From: Streptomyces sp. 378
Lineage (GTDB): Bacteria > Actinomycetota > Actinomycetes > Streptomycetales > Streptomycetaceae
Length of the DNA stretch: 64,000 nt
Direction of reading: 5' to 3'
Assembly: GCF_030124145.1 (NCBI RefSeq)
Contig: NZ_JASKMS010000014.1
Coordinates: 124,001-188,000, forward strand
Positions within the stretch are counted from its first letter, which is position 1. Every line of letters begins with the position of its first letter. The notes below the pieces were generated by a model. It worked only from the letters and a program-made list of their open reading frames with translations, did no database searches and was not told where the DNA came from. Of the stretch, positions 33,164 to 40,409 are shown in pieces. The translations under genes were made by a program, and so were the position numbers.

Positions 33164-34077
33164 TGACGCTGACCGAGCAGGCCACCGAGCGGCCCGAGGT
33201 CCGCGGCGTCCGGCGTCTGTCCCAGCCGGACCCGGCCTCCCGCGGGCGCGGCGGTCAGCGTTTCCTCCTGGTCGGGCTGGTGCTGGCCAGTGCCTACAGC
33301 CTGTTCCCGGTGTGGTGGCTGATCGTCGCCGCGACGAAGGACCGCACGGCGCTGTACCAGAGCAACGGCCTGTGGTTCTCGGGGTGGCACCTGTGGGACA
33401 ACCTGCATCAGGTGTTCACGTACCAGGACGGGATCTTCCTGCGGTGGACGGCCAACTCGTTCCTGTACGCGGGCGTCGGCTCCCTCGGCGGCACGCTGAT
33501 CGCGCTCGCAACCGGTTACGGACTGGCCCGCTTCGACTTCCCCGGGCGTAACGCGATCTTCGCGTGTGTCGTGGGCTCGTTCCTGATCCCGATCGCGCTG
33601 CTGACCCTGCCGCTGTATCTGCTGTTCTCCGCGATCGGCATGGTGGACACGCCATGGGCGATGCTGATCCCCTGCCTGATCAACCCGTTCAGCGTGTACC
33701 TGGCCAAGGTGTACACGGAGGCGACGATCCCCTACGAGCTGCTGGAGGCGGCCCGGATCGACGGCGCCGGCGAGCTGCGGATCTTCTTCAGCATCGTGCT
33801 GCGGATGATGACGACGGGCGGGGCGACGGTGTTCCTGCTCGCCTTCGTGAACACCTGGAACGCCTTCTTCCTGCCGCTGACGGTGCTGCGCGGCAAGGAG
33901 AACTGGACGCTCAACCTCGGCCTCTACAACTGGACCGGCACGCGCCTGGAGTCCGGCATCGACCTGACGGGCCTGGTACTGACCGGAGCGCTGCTGTCCA
34001 TCGTCCCGATGGCGATCATGATGGTCGCGATGCGCCGCTACTGGCGCACGGGCGTGACCCTCGGCGCCCTCAAGTGA
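33163..34077 (+). CDS. Carbohydrate ABC importer 2 permease (MalG type)
   Basis: The 304-residue protein has a polar N-terminus and six helices. Its EAA loop is LLEAARIDGAGELRIFFSIV at about 195. It pairs with the preceding permease. There is no ATPase gene in this operon, so a general sugar-importer ATPase encoded elsewhere is needed. An AACCGGTT string inside it (33510) falls in coding sequence and is probably chance. Confidence 0.87.
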   Translation: MTLTEQATERPEVRGVRRLSQPDPASRGRGGQRFLLVGLVLASAYSLFPVWWLIVAATKDRTALYQSNGLWFSGWHLWDNLHQVFTYQDGIFLRWTANSFLYAGVGSLGGTLIALATGYGLARFDFPGRNAIFACVVGSFLIPIALLTLPLYLLFSAIGMVDTPWAMLIPCLINPFSVYLAKVYTEATIPYELLEAARIDGAGELRIFFSIVLRMMTTGGATVFLLAFVNTWNAFFLPLTVLRGKENWTLNLGLYNWTGTRLESGIDLTGLVLTGALLSIVPMAIMMVAMRRYWRTGVTLGALK

Positions 34078-34169
34078 TCCCCCTTCGCCGTTTCCCCTGA
34101 CTCCTGGGGGCCGCAGGTGACCCTGACTCCCCGCGGCCCTCAGGTGACCGACGCTCCGGGAGCCCCCGC

Positions 34170-35765
34170 GTGACCGTCCTGCACAACCCCGTCCTCCGCG
34201 GCTTCGCCCCCGACCCGTCGCTGGTCCGGGTCGGCGAGTGGTACTACGTGGCGACCAGCTCCTTCGAGTGGTTCCCTACGATCCCGGTCCACCGCTCCCG
34301 GGACCTGTCCCACTGGGAGTACGCGGGTCACGTCCAAGGGGCGGCCCCCGGGAACTCGCTGGCCGGTGTGCCCGACTCGGGCGGCGTCTGGGCGCCGTCG
34401 CTGAGCTGGGACGGGGAACGGTTCTGGGTGACGTACACCGTCGTGCGCTCGGTCGGCACGCCGTACTTCGACCTCGACACGTACATCTCGACGGCCACCC
34501 GCGTCGGCGGCGAGTGGAGCGCTCCGCGCCGGGTCGCGAGCCACGGCTTCGACCCGGCCCTGTTCCACGAGGACGGCCGGCTGTGGCTGCTGAACCTGCA
34601 GAACGACCACCGGCCGGGGGGTGACCGGTTCGCGGGGATCGTCGTGACGGAGCTGGACCGGGACACGCTGGAACCGGTCGGCGACGCGCACCTGCTGCTC
34701 CAGCACGACCGGCTGATCGAGGGGCCGAAGCTGCTGCGGCGCGACGGCTGGTACTACCTGGTGCTCGCGGAGGGCGGCACGGGCTGGGAGCACGGGGTGC
34801 GGGTGGCTCGGAGCAAGGAGCTGACAGGGCCGTACGAACTCGACGCACGGCCCCTGCTGACCACCCGGGACGATCCGGACGCGCCGTTGCAGAAGGCCGG
34901 GCACGGCGAGCTGGTCGAGACGCCGGACGGGCAGTGGCTGCTGAGCCATCTGACGGCCCGTCCGCTGCACACCCCGCAGGGCCGCCGCTGCCCGCTCGGC
35001 CGGGAGACCGCGATCCAGGCGGTCACCTGGGACGCCGGGGGCTGGCCCCGGCTGCGGCAGGGAGGCTGGCATCCCGCGGTCGAGGTCGACGTACCGACGC
35101 GGCCGCACCCGCTGCCACCGGCCGCGGCGGCGGAGGACCTGTCCTGGCCGTGGAGCACCCTGCGCGAGCCGCCGGACCCGTCCTGGGCCGACACCACGGC
35201 TCGGCCCGGGTGGATCCGGTTGCGCGGCCGGCACGGGCCGGAGTCCCGGTGGGCGGCCGGACTGCTGGCCCAGCGCGTCACCGAGCACCGAGCGGAGGCC
35301 CAAGTCACCGTGGAGGCAAGGCCGGTCACCTTCACCCAGGCGGCCGGGCTGGTGCTCTGGTACAACCCCGAGGCGTATCTCGCCCTGGACCTGACGTGGG
35401 CGGAGCCGGAGGGCGAGCCGCAGCGCGGACAGCAGTGGGGAAGCACCGCGGACGGCCGTACGGTGCTCAGCCTCGTCGAACGCGACGAGGACGGCGTGCG
35501 GCAGGTCGCTGTCGTCGGCGTGCCGGAGCACGGGCCGGTCACGCTGGGGGTGACGGTCGAGGGGGCCGACGCGCGCTTCTGGTACGTACGCGACGGGGTG
35601 CGCACGGCGGTCGGTCCGGCGCTGGACTTCGGCCGGCTGTCCGACGACCACGGCTCCCGGCTGCGGTTCACGGGGGCGATGGCGGGGATCCACGCCCGGG
35701 ACCTCGTGGACGCGGCGTTCACGGCGGACTTCACCGGGTTTCGGCTGACCTGCGCACCCGGCTGA
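34170..35765 (+). CDS. Cytoplasmic GH43 beta-xylosidase / alpha-L-arabinofuranosidase-like enzyme
   Basis: The 531-residue protein lacks a signal peptide. The N-terminal propeller (about 1-320) carries all three GH43 acids: Asp15 (GFAPDPSLV), Asp128 (GFDPALFHEDG) and Glu184 (RLIEGPKLL). The C-terminal beta-sandwich (about 340-530) is that of two-domain xylosidase/arabinofuranosidase members (GH43_C2), with VTFTQAAGLVLWYNPEAYLA. It would hydrolyse short imported xylo- or arabino-oligosaccharides. The GTG start lies 92 bases after importer 2, so it is probably the last gene of that operon. Xylan-type CGAAANTTTCG-like sites follow it. Confidence 0.87.
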   Translation: MTVLHNPVLRGFAPDPSLVRVGEWYYVATSSFEWFPTIPVHRSRDLSHWEYAGHVQGAAPGNSLAGVPDSGGVWAPSLSWDGERFWVTYTVVRSVGTPYFDLDTYISTATRVGGEWSAPRRVASHGFDPALFHEDGRLWLLNLQNDHRPGGDRFAGIVVTELDRDTLEPVGDAHLLLQHDRLIEGPKLLRRDGWYYLVLAEGGTGWEHGVRVARSKELTGPYELDARPLLTTRDDPDAPLQKAGHGELVETPDGQWLLSHLTARPLHTPQGRRCPLGRETAIQAVTWDAGGWPRLRQGGWHPAVEVDVPTRPHPLPPAAAAEDLSWPWSTLREPPDPSWADTTARPGWIRLRGRHGPESRWAAGLLAQRVTEHRAEAQVTVEARPVTFTQAAGLVLWYNPEAYLALDLTWAEPEGEPQRGQQWGSTADGRTVLSLVERDEDGVRQVAVVGVPEHGPVTLGVTVEGADARFWYVRDGVRTAVGPALDFGRLSDDHGSRLRFTGAMAGIHARDLVDAAFTADFTGFRLTCAPG

Positions 35766-35783
35766 CGGTGTCGTTCGGGGTTT

Positions 35784-35794
35784 CGAAAGTTTTG
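35784..35794. promoter_or_regulatory. CGAAANTTTCG-like site upstream of LacI gene 3 (distal)
   Basis: CGAAAGTTTTG differs by one base from the CGAAA-N-TTTCG inverted repeat known in streptomycete xylan and xyloside gene promoters. It overlaps a TTTCGAAA palindrome (35781-35788). Confidence 0.4.
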
Positions 35795-35905
35795 CCCGGC
35801 GCGTGGCAAAGAATTCAGTTATCTTCCCGCCGTCCTGCGCCGCACCTACAGTAGGAAGCGCTTTCTGCCCGGCCGGACCTCGTGACCGCCGTGTGCAGTG
35901 CTGGT

Positions 35906-35916
35906 CGAAACTTTCC
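35906..35916. promoter_or_regulatory. CGAAANTTTCG-like site upstream of LacI gene 3 (proximal)
   Basis: CGAAACTTTCC has one mismatch in the last base of the palindrome and is 36 bases before the LacI start at 35952. Upstream, TACAGTAGGAAGCGCTTTCT (35847-35866) holds a possible -10 element and an AAGCGCTT palindrome. Confidence 0.45.
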
Positions 35917-35951
35917 ACGGCCCACGGGCGGGCCGGAGAGGTGGGTTCCCG

Positions 35952-36995
35952 ATGGTCCGTACGGCGAGTGCGAGCGTGACGGCCGGTCCGACGCTGGCGG
36001 TCGTGGCGCGCGAGGCGGGGGTGTCGGTGCCGACCGCGTCGAAGGTGGTCAACGGCCGCGAGGACGTGGCACCCGAGACCCGCCGCCGTGTGACCGAGGC
36101 GCTGGACCGGCTCGGGTACGTGCGCAGACCCCGCTTCGACGCGGCGAAGCCGCCCCGGCTGATCGATCTGGTCGTGCACTCGCTGGAGAGCTCCTGGTCG
36201 GGCGCGGTGCTGCACGGTGCGGAGGAGGCGGCGCACGACGCGGGCCTGGAGGTCGTGGTGTCGGCGGCGCTGATCCGCTCCCGGGTCGGCCGCCCGGAGC
36301 GCGGCTGGCTGGACAAGCTGATCGCCCGGGGCTCCTCCGGGGTCCTGTTCAACCTGGCCGAGCTCAGCGACTCGCAGTACGCGTGGCTGGAGCAGCACCG
36401 CATCCCGTTCGTGATGCTCGACCCGGTGCAGGAACCGCCGGAGGGCGTGGTCTCGGTGGGGGCGGCGAACTGGCGGGGCGGTCTGACCGCCACGGAGCAT
36501 CTGCTGTCGCTGGGGCACGAGCGGGTGGCCGTCATCGCCGGTCCCCGCCGCACGATGTGCAGCAGCGCCCGGGTCGCCGGGTACCGCTCGGCGCTCGCGT
36601 CGGCCGGGGTCCGGCACCGCCCCGACTACGTCCGGCACGCCGGTTTCGACGAGCGGGTCGCCCACCGCCGCATGCTGGAGCTCCTCGACCTGCCCGAGCC
36701 GCCGACCGCCGTCTTCGTCTGCTCGGACCGGATGGCGCTGGGTGTCTACGCGGCCCTGGCCGACAGGGGGTTGAGGGTTCCGGACGACATCAGCGTGGTC
36801 GGCTTCGACGACCTGCCCGAGGCCCGCTGGGCCTCCCCCGCCCTGACCACCGTCCGCCAGCCGCTGTCCGAGATGGCCGCGACGGCCCTGCGGTCGCTGC
36901 TGCGTCTGATGGACGGCCATCATCCGGAGTCCACACGCACGGAGCTGTCGACGCGTCTGGTGGAAAGGGCGAGCACGGCGGCGCCGCGCGCATAG
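35952..36995 (+). CDS. LacI-family regulator (third)
   Basis: The 347-residue protein has a divergent LacI DNA-binding domain (TLAVVAREAGVSVPTASKVV, NGREDVAPETRRRVTEAL, LDRLGYVRRP). Its sensor domain contains GVLFNLAELSDSQYAWLEQH and VVGFDDLPEARWASPALTTV. It is clearly different from the two other LacI proteins in the window. The recognition helix VPTASKVVNG is that of the xylose/xylan regulators of actinobacteria. With the neighbouring GH43 gene and CGAAANTTTCG-type sites, this suggests a xylan or arabinoxylan regulator related to BxlR/XlnR. The ATG at 35952 was chosen; a longer frame to 35898 lacks support. Confidence 0.85.
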   Translation: MVRTASASVTAGPTLAVVAREAGVSVPTASKVVNGREDVAPETRRRVTEALDRLGYVRRPRFDAAKPPRLIDLVVHSLESSWSGAVLHGAEEAAHDAGLEVVVSAALIRSRVGRPERGWLDKLIARGSSGVLFNLAELSDSQYAWLEQHRIPFVMLDPVQEPPEGVVSVGAANWRGGLTATEHLLSLGHERVAVIAGPRRTMCSSARVAGYRSALASAGVRHRPDYVRHAGFDERVAHRRMLELLDLPEPPTAVFVCSDRMALGVYAALADRGLRVPDDISVVGFDDLPEARWASPALTTVRQPLSEMAATALRSLLRLMDGHHPESTRTELSTRLVERASTAAPRA

Positions 36996-37172
36996 GAGGT
37001 GCCGGGGCCTCAGTGGCGTCGACCTCGAGGTCCCCGAGGGTGCGCAGGGCGGCGATGCCCCCGGGAGGGAGTCGTCCCGGTGGCCGGTGGCGCGGGTGTG
37101 GACGAGCAGTCGTGGTGCCGTGACATCCGAACGCAGGTGATCCGAGGCCGCCGGGCGGGCCGGTTCGGCGAC

Positions 37173-37183
37173 CGAAATTTTCG
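37173..37183. promoter_or_regulatory. Exact CGAAANTTTCG palindrome
   Basis: CGAAATTTTCG, extended to CCGAAA-T-TTTCGG (37172-37184), is a perfect inverted repeat. It lies between the third LacI gene and the VOC gene, about 60 bases before the predicted -35 element of the latter. The rest of the 36996-37266 gap has no gene that I can support. Confidence 0.45.
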
Positions 37184-37230
37184 GGCCCGGCGCCGCCCGG
37201 CCCGGCCGGACCGGGGTGTCCGATTCGTTC

Positions 37231-37260
37231 AAGACCGGGCTGCGCGGGTCTGCCTACGGT
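37231..37260 (+). promoter_or_regulatory. Possible leaderless promoter of the VOC gene
   Basis: AAGACC (37231-37236) and TACGGT (37255-37260) are separated by 18 bases. The ATG at 37267 is only 6 bases after the -10 element, so transcription would start at or next to the ATG. No ribosome site is present, which agrees. Confidence 0.4.
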
Positions 37261-37266
37261 GACTCC

Positions 37267-37671
37267 ATGACCGCACGATTCGATGCCATCGGCCTGGTCG
37301 TCTCCGACATGGCCGCCTCCGTCACGTTCTACCGCCGGCTCGGGTTCGCCTTCCCGGACGGCGCCGAGGAACAGCCGCACGCCGAGGCCGGACTGCCCGG
37401 CGGGCTGCGGCTGATGTTCGACACCGAGGAGACGGTCCGCTCCTTCCTGCCCGAGTGGCGGCCGCCCGCCCCGGGGGGCCGGACCTCACTGGCTCTGCGG
37501 TGCGACGGGCCGCGCGAGGTGGACGCCCTCTACGAGGAGCTGGTCGGCTCCGGGTGCCACGGCGAGCTCAAGCCGTGGGACGCCTTCTGGGGCCAGCGGT
37601 ACGCCGTCGTGCTCGACCCGGACGGCAACGGGGTGGATCTGTTCGCCCCGCTGGCCACCGCGGCCGAGTAG
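37267..37671 (+). CDS. VOC-superfamily (glyoxalase/dioxygenase-like) protein
   Basis: The 134-residue protein has the paired beta-alpha-beta-beta-beta modules of the vicinal oxygen chelate fold: FDAIGLVVSDMAASVTFYRR at the start and YAVVLDPDGNGVDLFAP at the end. Members include glyoxalases, antibiotic-binding proteins and dioxygenases; the function here cannot be assigned. Its last 186 bases overlap, antisense, the open frame of the AraC-like gene. Family conservation right up to LFAPL shows that this strand is truly coding. Confidence 0.8.
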   Translation: MTARFDAIGLVVSDMAASVTFYRRLGFAFPDGAEEQPHAEAGLPGGLRLMFDTEETVRSFLPEWRPPAPGGRTSLALRCDGPREVDALYEELVGSGCHGELKPWDAFWGQRYAVVLDPDGNGVDLFAPLATAAE

Positions 37672-38340
37672 CTCCCCCAGCGGCAGGCCGGACAACTCCC
37701 TCACGTCACGCGCCAGATGGGCCTGGTCGGCGTAACCGGCCCGGGTGGCCGTCTCCGCGAAGGGCACACCGCTCCGGGCCATCGCCAGGGCGCGGTTCAG
37801 CCGCAGGACGCGGGCCAGGGTCTTGGGTCCGTAGCCGAAGGCGGACAGCGAGCGGCGGTGCAGCCGGCGGGCGCCGACGCCCAGTGCGTCGGCGGTGGCG
37901 GCGACCGAACGGCCCGCGTCGAGGGCGGTGACGATCTGCCGGAGCAGCGGGTCCGGGGGTTCGGTACCGGCCGCCTGGCGCAGTGCCAGGTCCTCCAGGC
38001 CGCTCGCCGGGTCGCGGGCCGCGTTCACACGGTCGGCCAGTCGCCGCACCCGCGCGGCCGGCCACAGGTCGGCGAGCTCGACGCGCCGGTCACGCAGCTC
38101 GTGCGCCGGCACGCCCAGGAGCGCCGGGGCCGTGCCCGGGTAGAAACGGACCCCGGCCCAGGGGCCGGCCGCACTGTCCGGAAGGTGGGCGCGGGTGTCG
38201 GGCCCGGCGACCAGCAGCCGCCCGTCGTGCCACAGCAGATCCATGCACCCGTCGGGCAGGACCCGCCCCGCTCCGGGCGGGGACGGGGTGTTGGTCCACA
38301 CGACCGCCCCCGGCAGCCGCGACGTCCGCTCCGCGTACAC
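37486..38340 (-). CDS. AraC-family regulator, C-terminus running into the VOC gene
   Basis: The 284-residue frame contains an N-terminal sensor part (RVLPDGCMDLLWHDGRLLVA at about 26) and a C-terminal double helix-turn-helix (DALGVGARRLHRRSLSAFGY; GYADQAHLARDVRELSGLPL), as in DUF6597/AraC-type regulators. These normally end soon after the last helix, about residue 222. Here no stop occurs and about 61 further residues are read antisense through the VOC gene, giving sequence that looks like a shadow. Either the natural stop was lost or the tail is tolerated. It probably regulates nearby genes, perhaps the VOC gene. Confidence 0.75.
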   Translation of the reverse strand: MYAERTSRLPGAVVWTNTPSPPGAGRVLPDGCMDLLWHDGRLLVAGPDTRAHLPDSAAGPWAGVRFYPGTAPALLGVPAHELRDRRVELADLWPAARVRRLADRVNAARDPASGLEDLALRQAAGTEPPDPLLRQIVTALDAGRSVAATADALGVGARRLHRRSLSAFGYGPKTLARVLRLNRALAMARSGVPFAETATRAGYADQAHLARDVRELSGLPLGELLGRGGQRGEQIHPVAVRVEHDGVPLAPEGVPRLELAVAPGADQLLVEGVHLARPVAPQSQ

Positions 38341-38486
38341 GGGGCCAGGCTACGCCGCGACACGGGGGCCGGCGCGGGGTCCTGTGCCTCGCTCCGCTGC
38401 CTCGCGCGCTCGATCGCGCGATCGGCGCCTCCTACTGCCATGCGCCCCCGATGATGCGCCACGACGGCACCTCCGGGCCCGGCGCG

Positions 38487-39458
38487 CTACGCCACCCGCC
38501 CCCGGTACTCCACCGGACTCACCCCGTACACCCGCTTGAACGCCGTCGACAGGGCGAAAGCGCTGCCGTAGCCCACCTCGCGGGCGACCGCGTCGAGGGT
38601 GTCGGTGGAGTCGCGCAGACGGTCGGCGGCCAGGGCCAGGCGCCGGCCGGTGAGGTAGGACATCGGGGGTTCGCCCACCAGGCCGGTGAAACGGCGGGCC
38701 AGCGCGGCACGGGACACCCCGGCCTTCGCTGCGAGCGCGGCGACGGTCCAGGGGTGGGCCGGGTTGTCCTGGAGCAGGCGCAGCACGCCGCCGACGACCG
38801 GGTCGGCGAGGGCCCGGTACCAGGCCGGTGCCTCCGCCTCGGGGCGTGCGAACCAGGCCCGCAGCGCGGCGATGACCAGCAGGTCGAGCAGCCGGTCCAG
38901 GACGACCTCCTGGCCGGGTTCGTCCCGGACGATCTCCTCGGTGAGGTACGGCATGAGGGGGCAGTCCCACACCTCGGGCGTGAGGGCGAGCAGGGGCGGC
39001 AGGGCGTCCAGCAGCCGCCCGCTGATCTCGCCCTGCAGGGGGTAGGTGCCGATCAGCATGACGGTGGCCCCGTCGAGCCGGTCGCCCCAGGTGCGGACGC
39101 CCAGGTCCATGGAGCCGTTGAGGGGCCGTCCGTCGGGGTGGCGGCACTCCTGGTGCGGCAGGATCACCGCCTGCGGTGCCGTGTCGGGGGCGTCGGCGCA
39201 GGTGTACGGGTCGGGGCCGCGGGCGATGGCGAGGTCCCCGGCGCCGAGCCGCGTGCACGCGCCCCGGTCGGGCACGATCCAGGCCTCGCCGCGGACGACG
39301 AGCATCACGGTGAGCGGGGCCCGGTCCTCCACGCGCACCGCCCACGGCGGGTCGAAACAGGCCCTGATCATGAACGCGCCCCGCGCGCGGGGGCCCTCCA
39401 GGAGACCTGCGAGGGGGTCCCCCCGCCAGAGGGTGTTCGAGCGTGGCGGCGCGTCCAT
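38487..39458 (-). CDS. AraC-family regulator with cupin sensor domain
   Basis: The 323-residue protein has an N-terminal cupin-like AraC_binding_2/cupin_6 domain (ACFDPPWAVRVEDRAPLTVM; EAWIVPDRGACTRLGAGD). The C-terminal DNA-binding domain has two helix-turn-helix units (TVAALAAKAGVSRAALARRF; DAVAREVGYGSAFALSTAFK). The ATG at 39458 has no ribosome site, but TACGCT lies just upstream, so it may be leaderless. It is divergent from an NmrA-like oxidoreductase gene with 81 bases between them, a common regulator-target pairing for AraC proteins of this kind. Confidence 0.85.
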   Translation of the reverse strand: MDAPPRSNTLWRGDPLAGLLEGPRARGAFMIRACFDPPWAVRVEDRAPLTVMLVVRGEAWIVPDRGACTRLGAGDLAIARGPDPYTCADAPDTAPQAVILPHQECRHPDGRPLNGSMDLGVRTWGDRLDGATVMLIGTYPLQGEISGRLLDALPPLLALTPEVWDCPLMPYLTEEIVRDEPGQEVVLDRLLDLLVIAALRAWFARPEAEAPAWYRALADPVVGGVLRLLQDNPAHPWTVAALAAKAGVSRAALARRFTGLVGEPPMSYLTGRRLALAADRLRDSTDTLDAVAREVGYGSAFALSTAFKRVYGVSPVEYRGRVA

Positions 39459-39539
39459 GGGGCCAGCGTAGACGCGGGCGTATGGGAATGAGCCGTTCAG
39501 CCATGGTTCCGTGCGGTGTACGGCAGTTGACTCGACGGC

Positions 39540-40397
39540 ATGACGAACACGGCGGACAACACGGCACGGATCCCGAGGGAGATGACGGTGGTGGTGACGG
39601 GCGCCTCGGGGCGTACCGGCAGCCGGGTGGCGCGGGCCGCGGCGGCGGCCGGGCTCATGGTGCGGGCGGCGTCGCGCACGACCGGCTTCGACTGGTGGGA
39701 CGGCTCGACCTGGGCGGACGCCCTGCGCGGCGCCGACGCGGCCTACCTCGTCCACCCCTCGGACGTCGGCGCTCCGGGTGCCGCCGAGGTGGTCGGCAAC
39801 CTCGCGCGGGAGGCGGTCGGCCTCGGGGTGCGGCGGCTGGTGCTGCTGTCCGCGCGCGGCGAGGACCAGGCCCTGCCCACCGAGGAGGCGCTGCACGCGT
39901 CGGGGGCGGACTGGACGGTCGTACGGGCCGCGTGGTTCGCGCAGAACTTCAGCGAGGGTCCGCTGGTGGCGGAGCTGCGGGAGCGCGGGGAGCTGGTGTT
40001 CCCGGCCGACGAGGTGCGCGAGCCGTTCCTCGACGTGCGGGACATCGCGGACGTGGTGGTGACCGCGCTGACGGCCGGAGACCGGTATACGGGGCGCACC
40101 CTCACGCTCTCGGGGTCCCGGTTGCTGACCTTCGGGGAGGCGGTGGCGGAGATCGCGGGGGCGACGGGGCGTCCGCTGACGTACCGGGCCGTCTCGGCAC
40201 GGGAGTACGGGGAGGCGCTGGTGGGGTTCGGTGTGCCGCCGGAGGAGGTGGCGGGGATGACGGAGATCTTCGGCACCCTCCTCGACGGCCGCAACGCCCG
40301 CCTCTCCGGCGGGGTGCGGGAGGTCCTGGGCCGCGATCCCCGGGACTTCGGCGATTTCGTGCGCGAGGAGGCCGCGGCCGGGACCTGGAGGCCCTGA
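39540..40397 (+). CDS. NmrA-like NAD(P)-binding oxidoreductase
   Basis: The 285-residue protein is an atypical short-chain dehydrogenase: TVVVTGASGRTGSRVARAAA at about residue 16 is the NAD(P)-binding GxxGxxG motif. VHPSDVG, VLLSARGED, WTVVRAAWFAQNFSEG and FLDVRDIADVVV are typical of NmrA/quinone reductase QorB-like proteins. The SDR catalytic Tyr-Lys pair is absent, so it may sense or reduce quinone-type compounds. Divergent transcription from the AraC gene suggests control by that regulator. Confidence 0.8.
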   Translation: MTNTADNTARIPREMTVVVTGASGRTGSRVARAAAAAGLMVRAASRTTGFDWWDGSTWADALRGADAAYLVHPSDVGAPGAAEVVGNLAREAVGLGVRRLVLLSARGEDQALPTEEALHASGADWTVVRAAWFAQNFSEGPLVAELRERGELVFPADEVREPFLDVRDIADVVVTALTAGDRYTGRTLTLSGSRLLTFGEAVAEIAGATGRPLTYRAVSAREYGEALVGFGVPPEEVAGMTEIFGTLLDGRNARLSGGVREVLGRDPRDFGDFVREEAAAGTWRP

Positions 40398-40409
40398 GAC
40401 CGGCGTCCG

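Noticed and set aside
33510..33517. AACCGGTT inside the importer 2 permease gene
   Set aside because: It falls in codons for a normal membrane segment (Ala-Thr-Gly-Tyr) and is far from any promoter, so it is most likely chance.
34140..37232. Minus-strand frame of 1030 codons opposite the GH43 and LacI genes
   Set aside because: The translation is an Arg/Pro/Gly-rich shadow. Both plus-strand genes have complete catalytic or DNA-binding motifs.
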